A stretch of DNA of 64,000 nt from positions 7,155,605 through 7,219,604 of the forward strand of contig OX442321.1 in NCBI GenBank assembly GCA_949358305.1, given 5' to 3'. The position numbers and the translations under genes are program-made. Shown one piece after another: positions 43,601-54,412 of this stretch. The notes beneath the pieces were generated by a model, which saw only the letters and a list, made by a program, of their open reading frames with translations, did not search any database and had not been told where the DNA came from. Within the stretch, counting starts at the first letter, position 1. Every line of letters begins with the position of its first letter. This DNA comes from Strigamia acuminata (lineage: Eukaryota; Arthropoda; Chilopoda; Geophilomorpha; Linotaeniidae).

Positions 43601-43641
43601 CGCTCGTTATCAGACGCGGATTGTTCATCTTGGTCTGACAT
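40597..43641 (-). CDS. gag: Gypsy Gag protein
   Basis: Capsid/nucleocapsid precursor, 1014 residues from ATG 43641, unusually long for gypsy Gag. Residues about 220-400 are a highly charged Glu/Lys/Arg/Trp segment with long coiled-coil potential (REKEEWERYRWTDEYQAKKK). About 430-560 are Ser/Asp/Arg-rich. About 610-760 hold the retrotransposon-Gag domain (GSAREWYQGLKNPTWDDFLV, then ETLADYDARAKLLFA). A CCHC knuckle CYSCGEYGHYSDKC lies near 970. The frame is intact. The end overlaps pol through the frameshift site. Confidence 0.92.
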   Translation of the reverse strand: MSDQDEQSASDNERPTLEKGKRTSDYNLRSGGPVPEQSAKAKARANRRKAKAQKEEAAASLEALTEPEREPLSSDMPFVEDTDTEVLENQEEIRDTITGRVPILVAEEKTETPRRTTTIDSNPSPTKSHQSAPLNETSVRSTSGTPMASSASARPAPVSPEVAHLIHLSQQAARLKAVTDIPPGTSVWDSITILTKAICATQAPTPVARPAAETPVAQETPSDVGNFVPDPHKALHESREKAREESRQETINRQRRVSAERRGLWSEEEERLRQEWDATVEGRHKEAQDYEDQFRALLAQRKAEKLQKLREEALLQHRKWEEQYHERMKAEKARREKEQFLREKEEWERYRWTDEYQAKKKAIIDEQKRWEAENWEKETEKFQREYEPDVSERNKKEDPETDKEPTSGSNAETKKRKSQEDDQPDRKSRNRNPSKRSERSAAIDALLNKKNANKDRERPGSEENKWHSFYGSSDEKEPPPSGGSKKSRDGEEVPPKGPRDRPQGDPSDPSDSSDDDDQSRPSSGPHRESRGSNQHHSDRPNASNRSSHSSRPFMQEGNFQESAGRQYTMAELGRALLNSFRKEGIDLGHPGDEHNRAGERVKRKYGVRNEPAAEATGNIRWQHYVQTRFDGSWKAGDRFLDEVMRIKKATKATVADMLTHGLVELTTGSAREWYQGLKNPTWDDFLVRFDLRYGETPDEISNKLRGLRQAPGETLADYDARAKLLFARAPYEINPAGFTMIFYGGLSAHSQRILLDMRAPRTGDYRDVSNYLLTNTLEIEQRYYASLPPEEAEAHEKRLITSAERHKASEKLMRPSEYLSGIMSLTEASSGRTLTPKTGITLPSNPIAAPKKAPTTTAMQVTSTDLATSAKAEEASPPAAVAEPIEESTDEEDLHEHLENLSTGCDEQGPYLHHAHRALAITQFRAHARAAKEKGAPGPKRRFPTAFVPKKPGFTPTGDKSNIKCYSCGEYGHYSDKCEKTAKITSETQTMMKMMAELNIALAKNCQAQASSKK
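40627..40633 (-). promoter_or_regulatory. Putative -1 ribosomal frameshift site A AAA AAC
   Basis: Near the gag end the codons GCA AAA AAC contain the canonical heptamer A AAA AAC in the right phase. A -1 shift here enters the pol frame, which is open from this point to the protease. The gag stop is 30 bases further on. This explains how pol is made. Confidence 0.75.
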
Positions 43642-43717
43642 TTCTTTGAGTAAATTCTTCGATTTGGGTTATTATATTAAATGAGAGATCACAAGTTCAG
43701 TTGAGATTTATTTCTAA

Positions 43718-43735
43718 ATCCCGGACGGGCCCCCA
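43718..43735 (-). other. Primer-binding site, tRNA-Pro-like
   Basis: On the minus strand TGGGGGCCCGTCCGGGAT starts two bases inside the 5' LTR. It matches the complement of tRNA-Pro 3' ends with at most one difference, from memory. Confidence 0.65.
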
Positions 43736-43737
43736 CG

Positions 43738-44555
43738 TGTCGCGTCCTACCTGGTGATAGGTTTAATGAGCTAACGTGTATTACTTTACCTGTGATTCTA
43801 CTAAATATGTAAATTACCCAAATGAATACTAAGTATATGTAAATGAACAAACAGGTTTATTCAATAGGCGTAAGCCTTAAAATACACTCAGTATAAAACT
43901 AGAGTCGACTTGGTCAGAGTCGAACAAAGGATTTCTCAAGATGGCGTCGTCGGTTCCGCGTGGTCGGCGGAACAAAGGCGGCGTCTCGAGTTGTCGTAAA
44001 TTCGTCACGGATTCGTCGTTCACGGACGCGGTGGAATGCTCTTTCGAGTCTTCTATCCGTGCCTGTTGTCTAGGGGTTGGTTTTAGCGTCGCAAGGCTCC
44101 GTCCAGAAACGGGGAGTTTCTTACAGGGCACTCGGACACTTTAGTGGTGGAATAACCGTGGGTCGGTTATTCGGTGTGAATTCACAAGGGTTATTTTCCT
44201 GCTTTCGCGGGAAATAAACGCACAGTGTAAATTCGTGAGAGTTACAGTTGCACTGGAATCAGCGGTCCTCGATCAATCCTAACTTTTGGTGGAGTTGGCC
44301 TGACGGTGAGGTAGTTGCTGTGTTCTTGGTGTCGTTTGTGTAAGTTCTGTTTTTCGGGCGCGAAACTCTACCTGATATAGGCCAGGGTGAGGGGCCTGGC
44401 TCGGCCAATGGGGGCCGTCCACGCATCACCTCACCCCCTCGGGGCACGCGCTTCCCAGGGGGGGAAGGCGGAGCCAGCGCGAGGGAACTGACCTTTCTTA
44501 GTGACTCATGCGGATGGCGTCCACTGGAGGGACGACCACCCGCGGGGTCACCACA
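43738..44555 (-). repeat. 5' LTR of the gypsy element
   Basis: 818 bp, near-identical to 32251-33068 (one difference noticed). It should hold the element promoter reading toward lower coordinates. Confidence 0.93.
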
Positions 44556-44716
44556 AATGGTGCACATCTTGCAACGAAATGAGAAATCCCATTTTTCCGC
44601 TATAAATTAAGTCAATACCTTCCCTTACATTTTCAATCTTTATAACATGTTGAACTTCATACGGTGGTTTCTATTAAAAACGTAACTTATGAATACAAAC
44701 ATCTTTAAAAAAAATA

Positions 44717-44895
44717 CAGTTGAAACTCTTTATAACGAATCGCGATATAACATATTATCAATATAACGAATACCTCATAATGGCTGGTTTGGTTGGCTGG
44801 CCATAGAACGCCATATTAAAATATATCGATATTATCTCGTTATAACAAATCTATTTTTTAGGTCCCTTGCGATTCGTTATAAAGAGTTTCGACTG
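44717..44895. mobile_element. pogo/Tigger-like MITE in an IR-G intron, copy 1
   Basis: 179 bp between TA dinucleotides. Ends CAGTTGAAACTCTTTATAAC and, inverted, CAGTCGAAACTCTTTATAAC. TA duplication with CAGT ends and TATAACGA blocks points to the pogo branch of Tc1/mariner. Confidence 0.8.
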
Positions 44896-45840
44896 TAGTG
44901 CGATCATACCATGAATATATCTTCATATTTACTGCCCTTTAAAATCACAGGCAGAAAATCTGTGTTCTCAAGCATATCGTCGAGTGAAGTAAAAGGAATT
45001 TTCTTGTCAGTTGTTGCAAGTAGAGAAGTTAAAACAGAAGTGTAACTAATCCATAGCAACAACGAAAAAACAATATGAATTCCAAATATAAAGTTTATGG
45101 ACTTATAGGCAGAACGGTTTAAATTGCCTAAACAAAATTAAAACACATTTCACTCTCTTAATTTTTCAGCAAAACTATTTCTCTACTTTGTAAGACAATT
45201 GGCCAACAAATTAACACCTCATTCATAATATTAAATAAACTATTCGCAAAATGCTTTCTTCTTGGAACATCGACAACCCATCCATTGACTAGAATGACTG
45301 TCAAACTTACTCCAAAAATAAACAACCAAATTTTTAAACGGTACGGTTGCAAATAGAAACTAAAATTCCATTCTTGCTGATCTAAATTTCTGTAGATGAC
45401 ATCAAACTGCTTTGTAAAAAGAAGTGGTGAAAACTTGACACAGTCACTCGTCTGTCTGCTCATGATAGCAGAAACAGATATATCAGCTTTCTAAAAAATA
45501 AGAAAATGGACCATCTAAAAGGCTATTTGATGCGAAACAAATACTCCTCCAATAAGATCCCCAATCATTCCTGTCCAGCTTCCATTGACAAACACACCAA
45601 ACTGACTGTCATTGCATTTAATTATTTCAAAGCTGTAAAAAGATTAATGCAGATCATTATCGTAAAGTATTCAAAGAGGTTTCACTACCTTATATTGAAT
45701 TGTGTATTTAAAATGTTGAAAATCTGACCAAAGTAACCTCCGATTGTCAGCGAGTTATTTGTGATACTCAAGGTAGTGCTCGGTGGAAACTTGAAAACAG
45801 AAACACATAAATTCCCAAAACGTTGTGAATAAAAATATTA

Positions 45841-46024
45841 CAGTCAAAACTCTTTATAACGAACCGCGATATAACGAATTATCAATGAAACGAATACCTA
45901 AAAATGGCCGGTTTGGTAGGCTGGCCATAGAACACCATGTTAAAAAATTTCGATATAACAAATTCTTATTTTAACGAATTGATTTTTCGAGTCCCTTGCG
46001 ATTCGTTATAAAGAGTTTCGACTG
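45841..46024. mobile_element. pogo/Tigger-like MITE in an IR-G intron, copy 2
   Basis: 184 bp, same ends (CAGTCAAAACTCTTTATAAC) and same interior (GGCTGGCCATAGAACA) as copy 1, in the intron between exons 5 and 4. TA on the left; CA on the right. Confidence 0.78.
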
Positions 46025-46548
46025 CACCATAGTTTATACACACATCAATAGCTGAAACCCTCACTGGCTTTATTTGCAAATATTTATTTTTGTTGTCTCT
46101 TGAATTAATTCTAATCTTTAATTTCACAATTTTCAATGAATAAATGTATAGATTAATTAAGACACAACTTACAAACTGATTGCTACAACTTAATTGTAAA
46201 AGAAAATTTCCTTCTTCGTTAATTTTTAGCCATTTGAATCCTAAATATTGTAAGTCTGTCTGTGATATGAAAAAAAATGCTCAACTATTTAATCACAAAT
46301 CAAAGGTTTTTTATAAAAATAACTTTCAAATATTACCGTAGAAACATCTTCCACAAAATTCCTCTTATTTGACATTAACGTGACACTGGGACATCCAACA
46401 TTGCTCGATTGCAAATTCCGAACCTTATAACCAATACAACACACTGGAATAAAAATTCCACCTTTATAATACTTAATCTCTCATATTTAAACTACACTTA
46501 ACACTTACATATATGGAGTGATACATTAATGAGTATAAGAAGATACAT

Positions 46549-48141
46549 TATCAGCACTTACGGTAAGTGTAAATATTTTATAGCTGCCCAATTAACTTAC
46601 TGACGGCAGTTAATAATAAATCCACTAATAAAATTAAAATAAATTCACATCTTTACGCGCCTCGCGCTGATAATTTCTAATCGCACACATGTGCAAACAT
46701 AGTCACAGAATATAATTTGTAAAAACGCACTTTATCCCACACTGCATACCTGCACTACAAAGTAGAAAATTGATCTCACCATCCAAGCGGCAAGGCCAAA
46801 AATAAAATGTTCAAAAAATAGATACGTGTTTTTCTATGTAAAAACATTATATGAAGTGTATATCAATTTCCTGTCGCTGGGTAATGGTTCCTCGGTCAAC
46901 TAAGTACCATGTTTCTACACGATTCCACCTGCCAAATAAGTAAAACCAAAATACACCTATAAGTCTGCCACTTCTCACGATAAACGCACATTTTGACATC
47001 TTAATACACTCTTATCACGCATAATTCCAATATTTCTAAACTAAGAGTCCAATATTTTTCAATAAATATACATTTTATAACATTATTAGCACTGTAATAA
47101 ATTTACAAGAGGTAACGATTCAGTCTTTAAGCTATTCGGAGATCGCCAATTAGTTTGTGGTAATATGCACCTAGGGAGTTTAATTTCAGGTTGGGCAGCA
47201 GTCACAAGAAAAGTATGGACAACCGAGAGAGAACCAAGACTTGTGAAGATCAAGCAACTAATGAGTTTATTTCTGGCTGAATAAATTTAAGGAACGGTTG
47301 GGCAAAGTACAAGTGCAAAGTACAAGAATTCATTATTTGATATTTTGAACAATGAAGCGATCGCTTCATTGTTCATAATATCGCTAGTAATATCGATTAT
47401 TATCGCGATAATAATCGATATTACTAGCGATATTATTCGATAATGCATTAAACTACACCCCCCCCCCCCCCAAATGTAAACTATACCCTGTCTGACCTTA
47501 AGAATAGAGAAAACTCCCATTGGTCGAGGCCTTTTCACTGTGTAGTGATACCGAAAAGTAGAACAATACACCAGGTTTTAATAAAACACCAGGTTTTAGT
47601 TACAACACAACAACTACCGGTGTTGTTTGATGACATTTTAGAATCGTTCCAGGCAAAACAAGCAATAACCACTTCAAATGTTGTTGACTTCCTGAAAAAA
47701 TTAACCTATAGAGTGTAAAAATATGCGAATCATAATACAAACAGATTACACATTAATTGGATGAAGAGAAACAACATTTTATTAGTTAATATACACAAAA
47801 CTAATGTAGTAATCAAAAAAATTTGAAAAATTCAAACTAGAAAGGAACTACCTTTCGCTTGTGGGTTCACACACTCCACAGTTAAGCTGTAGTATACTAT
47901 AAAATGTAATTATTGTGCAGTGAAGTAATGAAAAGTGAGATTTCCTCATAATTTTGTAGTGAACTGTATACATAGAAAATACATGTTATTCAACTTATTA
48001 AGTTTAATTTACACTTTAAGCAGTCTCCACTGTGTAGAATGACAAAGAACACTTGAAAGCCAAGTTTGAGATGGATTTCAATAATAAAATGCAATTGACA
48101 AAGTTAGTGCAATAATTCCAAAATAAAACAAGAAATGTGCA
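46549..48141. other. Intergenic region between IR-G and IR-H
   Basis: AT-rich with no gene. Notable only for two adjacent perfect palindromes (47347-47436) and a run of about 14 C (47458-47471). A minus ORF of 94 codons across the palindromes is an artefact of the repeat. Confidence 0.45.
47347..47436. repeat. Two abutting perfect palindromes
   Basis: 47347-47374 is a 28-bp perfect palindrome centred on GCGATCGC. 47375-47436 is a 62-bp perfect palindrome centred on TATCGCGATA, with 31-bp arms. They are directly adjacent. Confidence 0.9.
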
Positions 48142-50297
48142 TTAAATATCAAAAAATAATTTACCAATAATTATTTCAAATATACCAAAAATCAAAGCCA
48201 CACAAATTGCGATCATCAAGACTATAATTGATCCAATTACCTGACCAAACGTCACAGGATGGAACTGATTTTCTAAACATCTGACTAGATCAGGATAGAA
48301 AGTTTGATATTCTTCCGACAAAATTCCACACTGCTTTAGTAATAAAATTCTACGATAAAATAATGAATTAAACTAATGCTAGATTTTCAACTGTTTATTT
48401 GAAATCGCAACGACTGCAAACTCTTTACTTGTAATTGAAATAATCCATGTAAGCAAATTGTTTCGAATAACCCAACGATGTAGATTGCTTGCTGACATAA
48501 CGAGGTGCGGCAGCAAAGCTGCAGTTTGTACGGATCAAACCTTGAATTATTTGATTTGATATTATAAAACCAAATCTTCCACTGTACGCCTTCTCAATCC
48601 CGTCTCTTGGAGTCCTAACTTTTAACACTTTCTTATTTCTGTACGGTGGATTCTATTAAAAAATAACGGTTTTATAAATTTAAAAAAAAAAATTAAATTC
48701 TTATCATATCACTTGGAACACTTCCTCCATGTTAGCGTCTTTTACAATCACTGGCAAATAATCTGTTGACTCAAGCATATCAGCAAGAGAAGTAAAAGGA
48801 ACTCTGGTTTCTGTTGTTGAAAGCAAAGAAGTCAATGTAGAATTGTAATGAATAGATGTCAACATTGAAAAAACAATGTAGATCCCAAAAATAAGTTTCA
48901 TGGACGTCAATGACAAACTACTTAAAGGGCCTATTTGTACATGAAATGAGAATAAAACATTTACTTAATCTGCACCAATTGTTCCTAAAAGCGTTTTAAC
49001 CTTGTAAGACGATTGGCCAACAAAGCAGTGTCTTATCGATAACGTTTAGGAAACAACACGCAAAATGTTTTCTTCGTAAAACATAATTTGCTAAAACATT
49101 GACCAGAATAACTATCAAACTGATTGCAAATATGCAAAGCCACAATTTAAGATTAAAAGGTTTCAAAAAGAAGCCATAATTCCATTCGTACTGATCGAAT
49201 TGTCTGTACATAATTTCATATGACTCTGAATAAAATTCTGGCGAGAAGTTTATATAGTCTTTTCTATGTCTGGTAAGTGCCATACCACAAGAAACATCAG
49301 CTGTCTAAACAAAATAAAAAATAATTTAAATTTCTTAACAATATCTAATGATGTGAAATACACACCCCTTGTACAAGATCACCTATCATCCCTGTCCAGC
49401 TTCCATTTTTCAAGGCGCCATATTGATCTTTTTCCCTAATTTTAAAACTTTCCGTTTCAAGAGATTTATAATGTCAATTAGTTGATACAAGCAAATAATT
49501 TGATTCTTTTTTATATTTTACCTTACGTTAAAATTAGTTTTAAAAATGTTGAATACTTTCCCAAAATAACCTCCTGCTACTAGTAAATTATTGACACGAG
49601 ATAATGTAATGTCTGGTGGAAACTAAAAACAAAACATTTAAAAACAAGCTTGTATAATAAAAAGTCTACTGTCATACATACATCAACAAGTGCTAAATTT
49701 ATTTCCCTTTCCAAAACCTGGTTTTCTCTGTCCTTTTGGATATCTCTAATCTTTTATTTTACCATTTTAAAAATATATTAACTAATTTGAACCCAACTCA
49801 CAGATTGATTCTCACAACTTAGTTGTAAAAAGGACTTTCTTCCATCAATTTTCCTCCATTTATATCCTAGATACTGAAATTCGTTCTGCAATGTAAAACA
49901 TTAAATCATCTAGTACAGGACTTCTTAAAATGTGCAATTCGTTCTGCAATACAGTCGAAACTCTTTATAACGAATCGCGATATAACGAATCAATACATAA
50001 CAAAATATTTAAAAATAGTGTCTTACATCAGAAACACTTTTCAGAAAACTATCTATAAATAAATTCAAACATTCTTTAAATGTGCAATTAAAAAACTCCG
50101 TATGCAAATTACCCTCAGTCGGAATTAATGTAACAAGAGAAAATCCAACCGAACCGGTTTGCATACTATTAGTATTACAAGCCATACAGCACACTGTAAA
50201 TAAATTTTTATAAATCTTCACTACCTTCTTTCATTTTCAGACTATTTAGCTTACTCGTACAAAGTGATAAGTTCATGAGTACAGAAAAATACATCAT
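48142..50297 (-). CDS. Divergent ionotropic receptor IR-H (beta subfamily), intact
   Basis: Eleven exons: 50255-50297, 50113-50193, 50027-50052, 49802-49885, 49682-49750, 49522-49622, 49366-49447, 49001-49304, 48713-48930, 48429-48652 and 48142-48349. About 479 residues (478 from the second ATG). The Cys segment (CCMACNTNSMQ, LVTLIPTE) is split by a 60-base intron, 50053-50112. S1 GGYFGKVFNIF and NGSWTGMIGDL; S1 Arg kept (RKDYINFS); pore loop LLCWPIVLQG; M3 has His in place of the usual Ser (IHYNSTLTSLLST); S2 NCSFAAAPRYV; M4. Donor GTTAAA after the pore exon is non-consensus but shared with I and J. A truncated pogo-like MITE lies in the intron before exon 3. Confidence 0.87.
49952..50012. 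mobile_element. Truncated pogo-like MITE end
   Basis: CAGTCGAAACTCTTTATAAC then GAATCGCGATATAACGAAT, the left end of the family at 44717 and 45841, with no right end. It lies in an IR-H intron. Confidence 0.7.
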
Positions 50298-51128
50298 CAG
50301 CAAGAGCGGTATCCAGCTGTCACCTTATATATGCTGTGGCTTCCCAACACTACACTATCCTCATGCCTGTTCTTTATATATAAAAGACTTGTAAATTGAT
50401 TCCTAATATATGGGAGGAATAGACACTTAAGTATCTACTTTATGTAGCAAGGTAATGGTTTCTAAACTAACTAATAACATTATTTTAATGTGATTCCTCC
50501 TCCCTAAAGAAGTAAAACCCACCAATAAATCTGCCACCTATGATTTACGACACACAAAAGTCAATGCTAACTACCAAGAAACTATTTCTGCCTGATACTC
50601 TGGAAGGAACCTTCTCCATCAATCTCACTCCTTGAAATGTAAATATTAACAGAATGTGGGTCGAGTTAGAGTCGATTGTCTAAACAGCCCTGATGATATT
50701 GCCCAAGTACATATAGTACATTGCTTAAAAATAAATCAACTGATAAATGTAATGTGAAGTTTTTACGGCAATAAATGGTGAAGTGTTATCTTTATGTAAT
50801 CGACATCGATTTCATTTTAAAAATAAAACAAGAAAAATAGACATGCAGTATCATGATACTTTGTTGGTGTATGTCGGTTCTCAACCTATCTTGTGTTCTT
50901 GACTGGCTCCGTATATTGAATGTCAAATGTAAAAAAATAAAACCTCAGTCTTTTTACGCTCAATTCCAGATAAAATATTTATTCAAATATTAGTTAAATT
51001 AGCGGATACTTGAAAACCAGTTTGAGTTGCATTTCAATAATAATAATATTAATATCCGGTAATAATTATGTCAACTTACAGAGTTAGGTGCAACAATTCA
51101 GAAATGAAACAAGAATTGTGTAATAAAT
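50298..51128. other. Intergenic region between IR-H and IR-I
   Basis: AT-rich upstream sequence of IR-H and downstream sequence of IR-I. Nothing recognisable. Confidence 0.4.
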
Positions 51129-54100
51129 TTAAAAAATGAATTTATCAATAATTAGTTCAAATAAACCAATAATTAAAGACATTGAAATTGCACCCATTAA
51201 GAATATAAAAGGTCCAATTATTTGACCAAACAAAACAGGATTAAACTGATTTTCCGAACATTTAGCAAGCTTGGGATAGAAACGTTGATATCCGACTGAT
51301 AAAATTCCGCACTGCTTCAATAATAGACTTCTGTACAGAAAGTATTTTAATTTTTCTTCCATAATAAAAATGACTTGATGCCTAGTTCACACTTGAACCA
51401 CTTTTGTAGAAGTTGCCACTTTGAGAAATTTTTAATTTTGGGGCCGAAACGAAAGTCACGATCTTGTTTCCTCTGAAGCAACCAAAACGCATTTATGCTT
51501 GTATTTCACGAACCGTTAAAGGTAGAAACAAGTACTTTTTTTAAAAGAAAGCTTTTTTTCATTTTCTATCTTTTGATGTATTGTATAAAATTTTTCATGC
51601 ATTTAAAAATACTTTATTTTAATGCCGAAAGTAGTCTTAAAAGTTGGATTGGCATCCATCTTTTATTTTAAATTTTCCCAAGATCAGTCACATCTCAGAA
51701 TGGGGACGAGACTTAGAGTTGTGATGTCAAGTTGTAGAAGTCAATTCTTAAACTTGAAGTTGTAAAAGAGTCGCCATTTTGTTAAGTTGTAGAAAACTAG
51801 AACAAGTGTGAACACAAGTATTTCTAAAAGTTAGGTAGTTATGTACGTAGATAAGTGGTTCAAGTGTGAATATGGCATGAAAATTGTTTACTTGCAATTG
51901 AAATAATCCATGTAAACAAATTGTCTCGAATATCCTAATGATACCGAGTCTCTAGTAACGTAACGAGGTGCGACTGCAAAACTGCAGTTTGTGCCAATCA
52001 AATGTTGAATATCCAGCAAAGGTACTATGAAACCAAATTTTCCACTATAAACTAATTCAATTCCTTTTGCATCAGAATCAACTTTTAAAACAGTTTTATT
52101 TTCATATGGCGGTTTCTATTTAAAATAACCGATTTAAAAACTCATTAACAATGTTAATCATAATACCTGGAACAATTCTTCAAGCAAAGTGCCTTTTAAA
52201 ATCACTGGCAAAAAATTTGTAGTTGCAAACATGTCGTCAAGAGAAGAAAATGGAACTTTGATGTCTGTTATTGCTAGTAAAGAAGTTAATGTGGAATTGT
52301 AACTAATTGACATCAACATTGAAAAAGCAATATAGATTCCAAAAACAAGTTTCATGGACTTCAACATAAAACCATTCAAGTTGCCTAAATGAAAAAAATA
52401 AAAACATTTTCACTTTATTGTAATCAATTGCTCTTAAAAACATTTAAACCTTGTAAGACAATTGGCCAACAAATCAGCAATTCATTTATAATATTTAGGA
52501 AACAGTTATCATATTGTTTTCTTCTTGAAACGTGATTTGCTACAATATTAACTAAAATAACTAAACAGCTCACTGACAATATGCACAGCCACATTTCCGT
52601 GTTGCATGGTTGCAAATAGAAAAAATAATTCCATTCACGCTGATCTAATTTTCTGTACATGATTTCATGCACCTCTGAATAAAATTCTGGTGAAAAGTTT
52701 ATGTAGTTTTTTCTTTGACCGCTCATGCTAACACCAGAAGAAATGTCAGCTTTCTAACAAAATAAAAATAAACTAAGAATTCTTTACATTTGATTTGTAA
52801 TACATACTCCTTGGGTAAGATCACCTATCATCCCTGTCCAGCTTCCATTTATAAAGGCGCCATAATGGTCTTTTTCACTCCGAATGATTTTAAAACTAGT
52901 AAGTTTTAAGAAAACCATAATGTTATTCACTTGCAAATAATAGAGAGTTTGCGGGATGCATTTTTCCCTTACAGTTAAAGACTTATACAGTATAAAAATA
53001 GTGTAAAGAAAAAATGATAAATTAAGTTTTTGCGGGCTGGACTTTTTCCTTATCACTACACTATTTCAGCCAACTACTAACAGTTTGTAATTTTGGGCCT
53101 AAAAATTTAATTTGGGGGCGTAAATGTGTAAATTTCTGCATAAAATTCCATTATTATGCCTATAAAGTATGGTTTTGGGCCTAAAATTCAATTTTGGGCC
53201 TCACTTATCATTCAATCTACATACCTATGACTGTGATGTGTTTGATCGGGACAACAAAATAATCGCCATTTGCAATGGGCGGAGCTAACAATATAGTGTT
53301 CTCAATTCTGATTGGCTGCGCTATATTTTAATTTAGTGTTGAAAACGATACACTAAAGATTTTTCCCTTACAATATGGCACTAAAATAGTGTGTCGTGGA
53401 GCAAAATAAGAGAAAAATGCATCCCGAAAACTCTCTATTAGCTGAAATATCTTATTTCTTCTTATGTCTTACCTTACATTAAATTCATTTTTAAAAATGT
53501 CAACAATTTGTCCAAAAAAACCTCCAACTACGAGTATATTATTTACATAAGTTAAAGCAATCTCTGGTGGAGACTAGAGAAAACATTTAAAAAGTAGGCT
53601 GTTTACGGAAAATGTGTCTTTCATACATCAATTACTGTTAACTTTATTTCCATTTCCAAAAGCCGTCTTTCTCTGTCCTTTTGAATATCTCTAATCTTTC
53701 ATTTTACTAGTTTAGGAATAAGATAACTCCAGAAATTACAAAACAACTCACAGATTGATTATCACAAGTTAGTTGTAAAAAACATTTTCTTCCATCCATT
53801 CTCCGCCATTTGTATCCTAAATACTGAATTTCGTTCTGCAATATTAAAACATTTATTGACCTGGTAAAAAAAATTTCACCACCAACCAAATTAAAATAAA
53901 TGATAAAGGCCTAGTTCACACTTGCGACCACGTTTGAAAAGTGACGTCATCAGATGCCTTCTGATTGGCTGCGGAAAAAAATCGCGCAGAAAACTAGAAA
54001 TAAATCCTATTTCCAAAATCCGCCGCAAATCCGCATTTGTAGCAGGAAGTGACGTCATTTTTAGACGCATATCGGCGACGTAATCACAAGTGTGAACCAC

Positions 54101-54412
54101 ACTTAATACAAAACAAAACACATGATAGTTTTATCAATATCTTACAACAGCAGCACTTTCCAGAAAATAACCTACAAATAAATTCAAACATTCTTTAAAT
54201 GATCAATTCAAAACTCTTCACACAAATTACCCCGATTCGGAATTAAAGTAACAAAGCAAAATCCAACGTGGCTGGGCTGTAAACATCTAGTTTCACAACC
54301 CACACAAAACACTAGAAATAAATCCCTAACATTTTTCACTTTCTTCCAAATTCTCGCTATTGAGCTTACGTGCATGAAAAAGAGATAAGCATATGGGTAC
54401 AAAGAGATACAT
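51129..54412 (-). CDS. Divergent ionotropic receptor IR-I (beta subfamily), intact
   Basis: Eleven exons: 54370-54412, 54231-54311, 54146-54171, 53752-53835, 53627-53695, 53473-53573, 52808-52895, 52450-52753, 52167-52384, 51892-52115 and 51129-51330; about 479 residues. Leader MYLFVPICLSLFHA. The Cys segment (CVGCETRCLQPSHVGF) is split by a 59-base intron (54172-54230). S1 GGFFGQIVDIF and NGSWTGMIGDL; S1 Arg kept (QRKNYINFS); pore loop LLICWPIVLQG; M3 SYNSTLTSLLAI; S2 NCSFAVAPRYV with LGYSRQF; M4 GPFIFLMGAISMSLIIGLFE. The sister gene is IR-J. Three MITEs enlarge its introns. Confidence 0.88.
51380..51876. mobile_element. MITE (GTTCACACTTG family) in the IR-I S2-M4 intron
   Basis: About 497 bp. 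Left end GCCTAGTTCACACTTGAACC; right end, inverted, GCCATATTCACACTTGAACC. Ends recall 53911-54103 and 59973-60383. Non-coding. Confidence 0.7.
52941..53438. mobile_element. MITE with TAGAGAGTTT ends in IR-I
   Basis: About 498 bp in the intron between exons 6 and 7 counted from the gene start. TAGAGAGTTTGCGGGATGCA on the left; the right end mirrors it (TGCATCCCGAAAACTCTCTA). The interior repeats TTTTGGGCCTAAAA-type blocks (near 53095, 53173, 53192). Non-coding; absent from IR-J. Confidence 0.7.
53911..54103. mobile_element. Short MITE in IR-I (GTTCACACTTG family)
   Basis: About 193 bp. CTAGTTCACACTTGCGACCA on the left, CACAAGTGTGAACCACACT on the right. Lies between exons 2b and 3. Confidence 0.6.

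Larger units (their letters stand above)
32251..44555 (-). mobile_element. Full-length Ty3/gypsy retrotransposon, 12.3 kb
   Basis: Minus-oriented element: 5' LTR 43738-44555, primer site 43718-43735, gag, pol in the -1 frame, a third ORF, polypurine tract, 3' LTR 32251-33068. Target duplication AATG (32247-32250, 44556-44559). The coding parts are much more GC-rich than the surrounding IR DNA. The two 818-bp LTRs differ at one base that I noticed (32679 versus 44166), so insertion is very recent. The pol frame has one break in RNase H. Confidence 0.93.
31856..46548 (-). pseudogene. IR-G (alpha subfamily), exon 9 split by a gypsy insertion
   Basis: Exons 46509-46548, 46337-46443, 46173-46259, 46044-46115, 45689-45789, 45545-45632, 45187-45490, 44910-45127, then exon 9 in two halves (44560-44670 and 32138-32250), and 31856-32069. 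The 12.3-kb element sits between the exon-9 halves, with AATG duplicated on each side. Without it the exon phases agree, giving about 484 residues, so the gene was open until recently. Motifs: leader MYLLILINVSLHI; CCIGYK; NGSWTGMIGDL; LLICWPIVLQ in loop form EVLICWPIVLQ; M3 SYTSVLTSLLAT; S2 NCSFAVAPKHI. The S1 Arg position is Thr (RQTSDCVKFS). As it stands, the S2 lobe and M4 are cut off. Confidence 0.88.

Noticed and set aside
47287-47571. 94-codon minus ORF
   Set aside because: Runs through two perfect palindromes and a poly-C tract; repetitive Ile/Asp content is an artefact.
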